From: Autumnicola sp041679265
GTDB lineage: Bacteria; Bacteroidota; Bacteroidia; Flavobacteriales; Flavobacteriaceae
Direction: 5' to 3'
NCBI RefSeq assembly: GCF_041679265.1
Contig: NZ_JBGFSM010000002.1
Coordinates: 62,001-126,000, forward strand
DNA length: 64,000 nt
Below are positions 61,354 through 64,000 of this stretch, in pieces. The notes beneath the pieces were generated by a model. The model saw only the letters and a program-made list of their open reading frames with translations, was not told the origin of the DNA and ran no database searches. Position 1 is the stretch's first letter. Each line of letters begins with the position of its first letter. The translations under genes and the position numbers were made by a program.

Positions 61354-62424
61354 ATGAAAAAATTACTTTACCTGTTTGTTATCTTTATCATTTCCTGTAA
61401 GTCTGAAAATAAATCTGATTCAGCTTCCGAAGCAAATGAAAATATTGCCGAAAGCTTTTTTACCAGTGTTGAAATAGAAAATATCCTGCAAAATGATTCT
61501 TTAAGCATCAGGGCTATAGAAGTAATTGGGAATAATCTTGTTTTTGCCGCCAATAACGGGACTTATGGTTTGTATAATTCCGCAGAAGAAAGATGGAAAA
61601 CAAATGTGCAGAAGTACGATACAGTTGTTCCGGAATTTAGGGCAATTGCAAGTACTACGAATGATTTTTTCATGCTGAGCGTTGGATATCCTGCATTACT
61701 TTATAAAACGGGAGAAAACGGTAAAATGGAGCTGGTGTACAAAGAGGAAGGTGAAAATGTGTTTTATGATGCCATGGCTTTTTGGAATGACCAGGAAGGC
61801 ATTGCTGTGGGAGATCCCACTGAAAATTGCCTTTCTGTAGTTATTACCCGTGATGGGGGTAAAACCTGGAACAAGATGCCGTGCGAGGAATTACCTGAAG
61901 CTGCCAGGGGGGAAGCGGCCTTTGCCGCCAGTAACTCTAATATTGCCTTAAAAGGGAATAAGGCCTGGATCCTTTCCGGCGGAATGAAATCGAGAATATT
62001 TTATTCGCCAGACAAAGGTGAGAACTGGGAAGTTTTTGAAACTCCGTTGCTTCAGGGAGAAGCGACCAAAGGAGGGTACAGTATGGATTTTTATGATGCT
62101 GAAAACGGAATAATTGTAGGGGGTGATTATACGGCTCCTGAAGGAAATACAGGAAATAAAGCGATTACCAAAGATGGCGGCAAAACCTGGAAGCTTGTGG
62201 CTGAAGGGGAGGAGCCGGGTTACAAAAGCGGAGTGCGGTATGTGCCAAATTCCGCCGGAAAAGAAATTATAGCTACTGGTTTTACAGGTGTTTCGTACAG
62301 CAAAGATGGCGGGGAAAGCTGGAGTCAGATTTCCAGTGAAGGTTTTTATACCATACGTTTTATTGATGATTCCACGGCTTATGCGGCCGGTAAGGGAAGA
62401 ATAGCGAAATTACATTTTAAATAG
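61354..62424 (+). CDS. BNR/Asp-box repeat lipoprotein (YCF48-like or sialidase-like propeller)
   Basis: The start at 61354 gives a lipoprotein signal (MKKLLYLFVIFIISCKSE, Cys at 15); an ATG at 61279 would add 25 residues. The 356-residue propeller carries four Asp-box motifs: ITRDGGKTWNKM, YSPDKGENWEVF, ITKDGGKTWKLV and YSKDGGESWSQI. Such proteins are structural propellers; some help photosystem assembly, others are sialidase-like, but the catalytic residues of sialidases are not evident. The role here is unknown. It is convergent with the 62514-64000 operon. Confidence 0.88.
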   Translation: MKKLLYLFVIFIISCKSENKSDSASEANENIAESFFTSVEIENILQNDSLSIRAIEVIGNNLVFAANNGTYGLYNSAEERWKTNVQKYDTVVPEFRAIASTTNDFFMLSVGYPALLYKTGENGKMELVYKEEGENVFYDAMAFWNDQEGIAVGDPTENCLSVVITRDGGKTWNKMPCEELPEAARGEAAFAASNSNIALKGNKAWILSGGMKSRIFYSPDKGENWEVFETPLLQGEATKGGYSMDFYDAENGIIVGGDYTAPEGNTGNKAITKDGGKTWKLVAEGEEPGYKSGVRYVPNSAGKEIIATGFTGVSYSKDGGESWSQISSEGFYTIRFIDDSTAYAAGKGRIAKLHFK

Positions 62425-62440
62425 AACCGGTTTAAAAAAA

Positions 62441-62472
62441 GTATTCCGGATGACAACAGCCACCCGGAATAC
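62441..62472. terminator. Two-way terminator between the BNR lipoprotein gene and the sigma operon
   Basis: GTATTCCGG (62441-62449) pairs exactly with CCGGAATAC (62464-62472) over a 14-base loop. It sits 17 bases after the lipoprotein stop codon and about 42 bases after the last gene of the sigma operon (read in reverse). A-rich sequence upstream supplies Ts for the reverse direction. Confidence 0.7.
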
Positions 62473-62513
62473 AATTACTAACTAACTAACCAAAAAACTA
62501 AATCTAAAATCTT

Positions 62514-62954
62514 CTATTTACTGTTATTCTCTTGTTCGCTTCTTTTTCTTTCGCGATACTCTTTTATTAGTTTACGATGAAATTCATCTTCCAACCGGTG
62601 CAATTTTATAATTTCTTTGGTAGAGAGAATTTCTTTTAGATCCTTGAAAAGCTGTTTTTTAATCACATACTCCTGCCTTTCAATATCTAAATACTCGTCC
62701 AGTATTCTTTCTGCCTGTTCTTCATTTATGCATTCGGTATCCAGCAATTTTGTATCCTCTTCCTCATGCAGCTGTCTTCTTTTATTTTCATATTCTTCGT
62801 AGATAGGCCAGAATTTTTGCGCAATTTTATTGCTCATATTTAATTCCTGGGTAATAAAGGCTGTTTTCAGGGCTTTAATCTGTTCCCTGTTGTCCTGCGC
62901 ATTGGAGTGGCCAACGCAGAAAAAAATAAGAAAAACAAGTATAGATTTTTTCAT
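62514..62954 (-). CDS. Exported helical protein of the sigma operon (Spy/CpxP-like sensor candidate)
   Basis: The 146-residue protein has a signal peptide (MKKSILVFLIFFCVGHSNAQ) and a helical, highly charged mature part: LKTAFITQELNMSNKIAQKF, WPIYEEYENKRRQLHEEEDT and ILSTKEIIKLHRLEDEFHRK. This pattern resembles periplasmic helical chaperone-type sensors of the Spy/CpxP type. It starts one base from the end of the transmembrane anti-sigma-like gene, so it may carry the envelope signal for the sigma factor. This is an inference from context. Confidence 0.8.
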   Translation of the reverse strand: MKKSILVFLIFFCVGHSNAQDNREQIKALKTAFITQELNMSNKIAQKFWPIYEEYENKRRQLHEEEDTKLLDTECINEEQAERILDEYLDIERQEYVIKKQLFKDLKEILSTKEIIKLHRLEDEFHRKLIKEYRERKRSEQENNSK

Positions 62955-63476
62955 TTAATAATCAAATATATAAGTAGGGTCCTCCACATGCTCATCAAGA
63001 TAATCTACAACAGCCCTGGAATTCACCTTCCTGAAATCGGCATCCTCAATAACATATCCATCTTCATATAAATAATTGGTAATTTCAGACTCCGGCATGT
63101 CCATATATCCTTCTTCTATGTAGTTTTCTATGGCAGACAATTCAAGGTTGTCCCAGGACGCTTTTGCGCTGTTTTCGTTAAAGAGGCCATAGAACAAAGA
63201 GATTAAAACTGCTGCAATCCCGGCAACATAATAAAGAGTCCTTCTGTCTATTAAAGAAATAACTCCTGTAGCTTCCTTCTCAGGAAGTTCTACATTAAAA
63301 TTTTCAAAGTAACGTTGCGGGGTCTTAAACCCACTGGAAATTTTTTCATTAAGAACAAAGGCTTCTTTGGAATCAGAAAATAAGCTATCCATGAGGTTCT
63401 GCTCCAGAGCCTCAAAATAATCTTCGGGAACTTTAAAGCCCGGTTTAGATTTGTGTGGTAGCTTGTTCGTTTTCAT
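62955..63476 (-). CDS. Single-pass membrane protein, probable anti-sigma factor
   Basis: The 173-residue protein has a cytoplasmic N-terminal part with two copies of the motif GFKxPxxYFE (at about 13-22, GFKVPEDYFE; and 48-57, GFKTPQRYFE). One transmembrane helix lies at about 80-100, and an acidic periplasmic tail follows. It lies 32 bases after the sigma factor gene, where an anti-sigma factor is expected. It has no zinc-finger motif, so the assignment rests on topology and context. Confidence 0.75.
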   Translation of the reverse strand: MKTNKLPHKSKPGFKVPEDYFEALEQNLMDSLFSDSKEAFVLNEKISSGFKTPQRYFENFNVELPEKEATGVISLIDRRTLYYVAGIAAVLISLFYGLFNENSAKASWDNLELSAIENYIEEGYMDMPESEITNYLYEDGYVIEDADFRKVNSRAVVDYLDEHVEDPTYIFDY

Positions 63477-63508
63477 TTGTTTATTTGACTTCTGTTTTTA
63501 CAAAAGGT

Positions 63509-64000
63509 TTAATTTGTTTTTAAAAATTCTTCAATTTTTTTGGCAGCAATATGGTAACTAGCTTTTAATGCGCCTTCGCTCGTTTCTAGAATTTCAGCCA
63601 TTTCCCTGTATTTTAGTTCTTCAAAATATTTCATATTAAAAACCTGTTGTTGTTTGGCGGGGAGACTGGCAATGGCCCTTTGCAGTTTTAATTCAATGTC
63701 GTTACCGTCAAAATACACATCACTTTGAAGATTTGAAATAAGCCGTTCCTGTAAATCTTCAGAGGTGATTTGAAGTTTTCTGGCTTTTTTATTGATGAAG
63801 GTGATCGCCTCGTTAGTGGCAATACGGTACATCCAGGAAAAAAGCCTGCTCTCTCCCTTAAAGTTACGGATATTTTTGAAGATTTTAATGAAGGTGTTCT
63901 GAAGAATATCATCTGTATCGTCATGGTTTTTCACCATATTCCTGATGTGCCAGTAAAGTCTTTCCTTATGTATTGATACAAGCTCTCTAAAAGCATCCTG
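63509..64000 (-). CDS. RNA polymerase ECF-type sigma factor (5' end cut by window edge)
   Basis: The frame is open from the stop at 63509 to the window edge, so the true start lies beyond 64000; an internal ATG at 63937 is not the likely start because conserved region 2 residues (FRELVSIHKERLYWHIRNMV) precede it. The visible part has region 2 (TDDILQNTFIKIFKNIRNFK, SRLFSWMYRIATNEAITFIN) and region 4 (MKYFEELKYREMAEILETSE). An anti-sigma-like membrane protein and an exported helical protein follow on the same strand. The regulon is unknown. Confidence 0.93.
   Translation of the reverse strand, partial: QDAFRELVSIHKERLYWHIRNMVKNHDDTDDILQNTFIKIFKNIRNFKGESRLFSWMYRIATNEAITFINKKARKLQITSEDLQERLISNLQSDVYFDGNDIELKLQRAIASLPAKQQQVFNMKYFEELKYREMAEILETSEGALKASYHIAAKKIEEFLKTN

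Noticed and set aside
1..64000. Integrated phage, transposon or plasmid
   Set aside because: No integrase, transposase, phage structural or plasmid replication gene was found; the gene content is ordinary chromosomal.

Overview
The window looks like chromosomal DNA from a member of the Bacteroidota, most likely a (marine-type) Flavobacteriaceae species. The evidence is the moderately AT-rich composition, several promoter-like sites matching the Bacteroidetes -7 consensus TAnnTTTG, many short lipoprotein signal peptides, a SusC-like N-terminal domain on a TonB-dependent receptor, LytTR/His_kinase two-component genes with 2TM proteins, and typical flavobacterial families (DUF2141, DUF4136, fused OtsAB, hydrolase-OsmC fusion). 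I see no rRNA or tRNA gene, CRISPR array, prophage or transposase. Both window edges cut genes: an oxyR at the left and an ECF sigma factor at the right.

Layout. 1-1.35 kb: oxyR (partial) and a DUF2141 protein. 1.45-7.6 kb: a tightly overlapping six-gene operon (SpoIIM-like, membrane protein, DUF4129, DUF4350, MoxR ATPase, DUF58) with a divergent RDD protein. 8.4-10.7 kb: lipoprotein cyclophilin, CoA-type Nudix hydrolase and acyltransferase; the first two genes are divergent and their start codons overlap. 10.7-11.75 kb: a gene-free block of about five tandem ~168-189 bp units built from 7-bp periods. 11.8-14.4 kb: ECF sigma/membrane protein pair and a type II NADH dehydrogenase. 14.5-20 kb: TonB receptor, exported helical protein, and a LytS-type kinase/2TM/LytTR regulator operon. 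20.2-23.6 kb: sigma/anti-sigma pair, Cu/Zn SOD, hydrolase-OsmC fusion. 23.7-31.5 kb: a sugar locus (DUF1080, two TIM-barrel isomerases, Gfo/Idh dehydrogenase, MFS permease) divergent from a GMC oxidoreductase plus gluconate-dehydrogenase-type subunit 3. Together these fit a 3-keto-glycoside route of sugar breakdown. 31.5-38.9 kb: lipid kinase, App1-type phosphatase, Tex, PRC-barrel protein, M28 peptidase, YtxH protein. 39-45.3 kb: OtsAB trehalose synthesis, GH15 glycosidase, MscS channel, SMP-30 protein. 45.3-53.7 kb: fatty acid beta-oxidation (marR-fadB-fadA-fadE operon and a fadD), with a small four-helix-bundle gene and 7-bp-period tracts between the genes. 54.1-64 kb: DUF4136 lipoprotein, purL, secreted endonuclease, RsmB-like methyltransferase, BNR-repeat lipoprotein, and a third sigma/anti-sigma operon.

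The most unusual material is not a gene. A family of degenerate 7-bp-period sequences fills the 10.7-11.75 kb gap and recurs at three junctions of the beta-oxidation operon, on both sides of the four-helix-bundle (23S intervening-sequence-protein type) gene. Other points are a palindromic operator beside the marR promoter, the overlapping start codons at 9.2 kb, and the 3-keto-glycoside locus. All family assignments are from reading the sequence; no database search was run.
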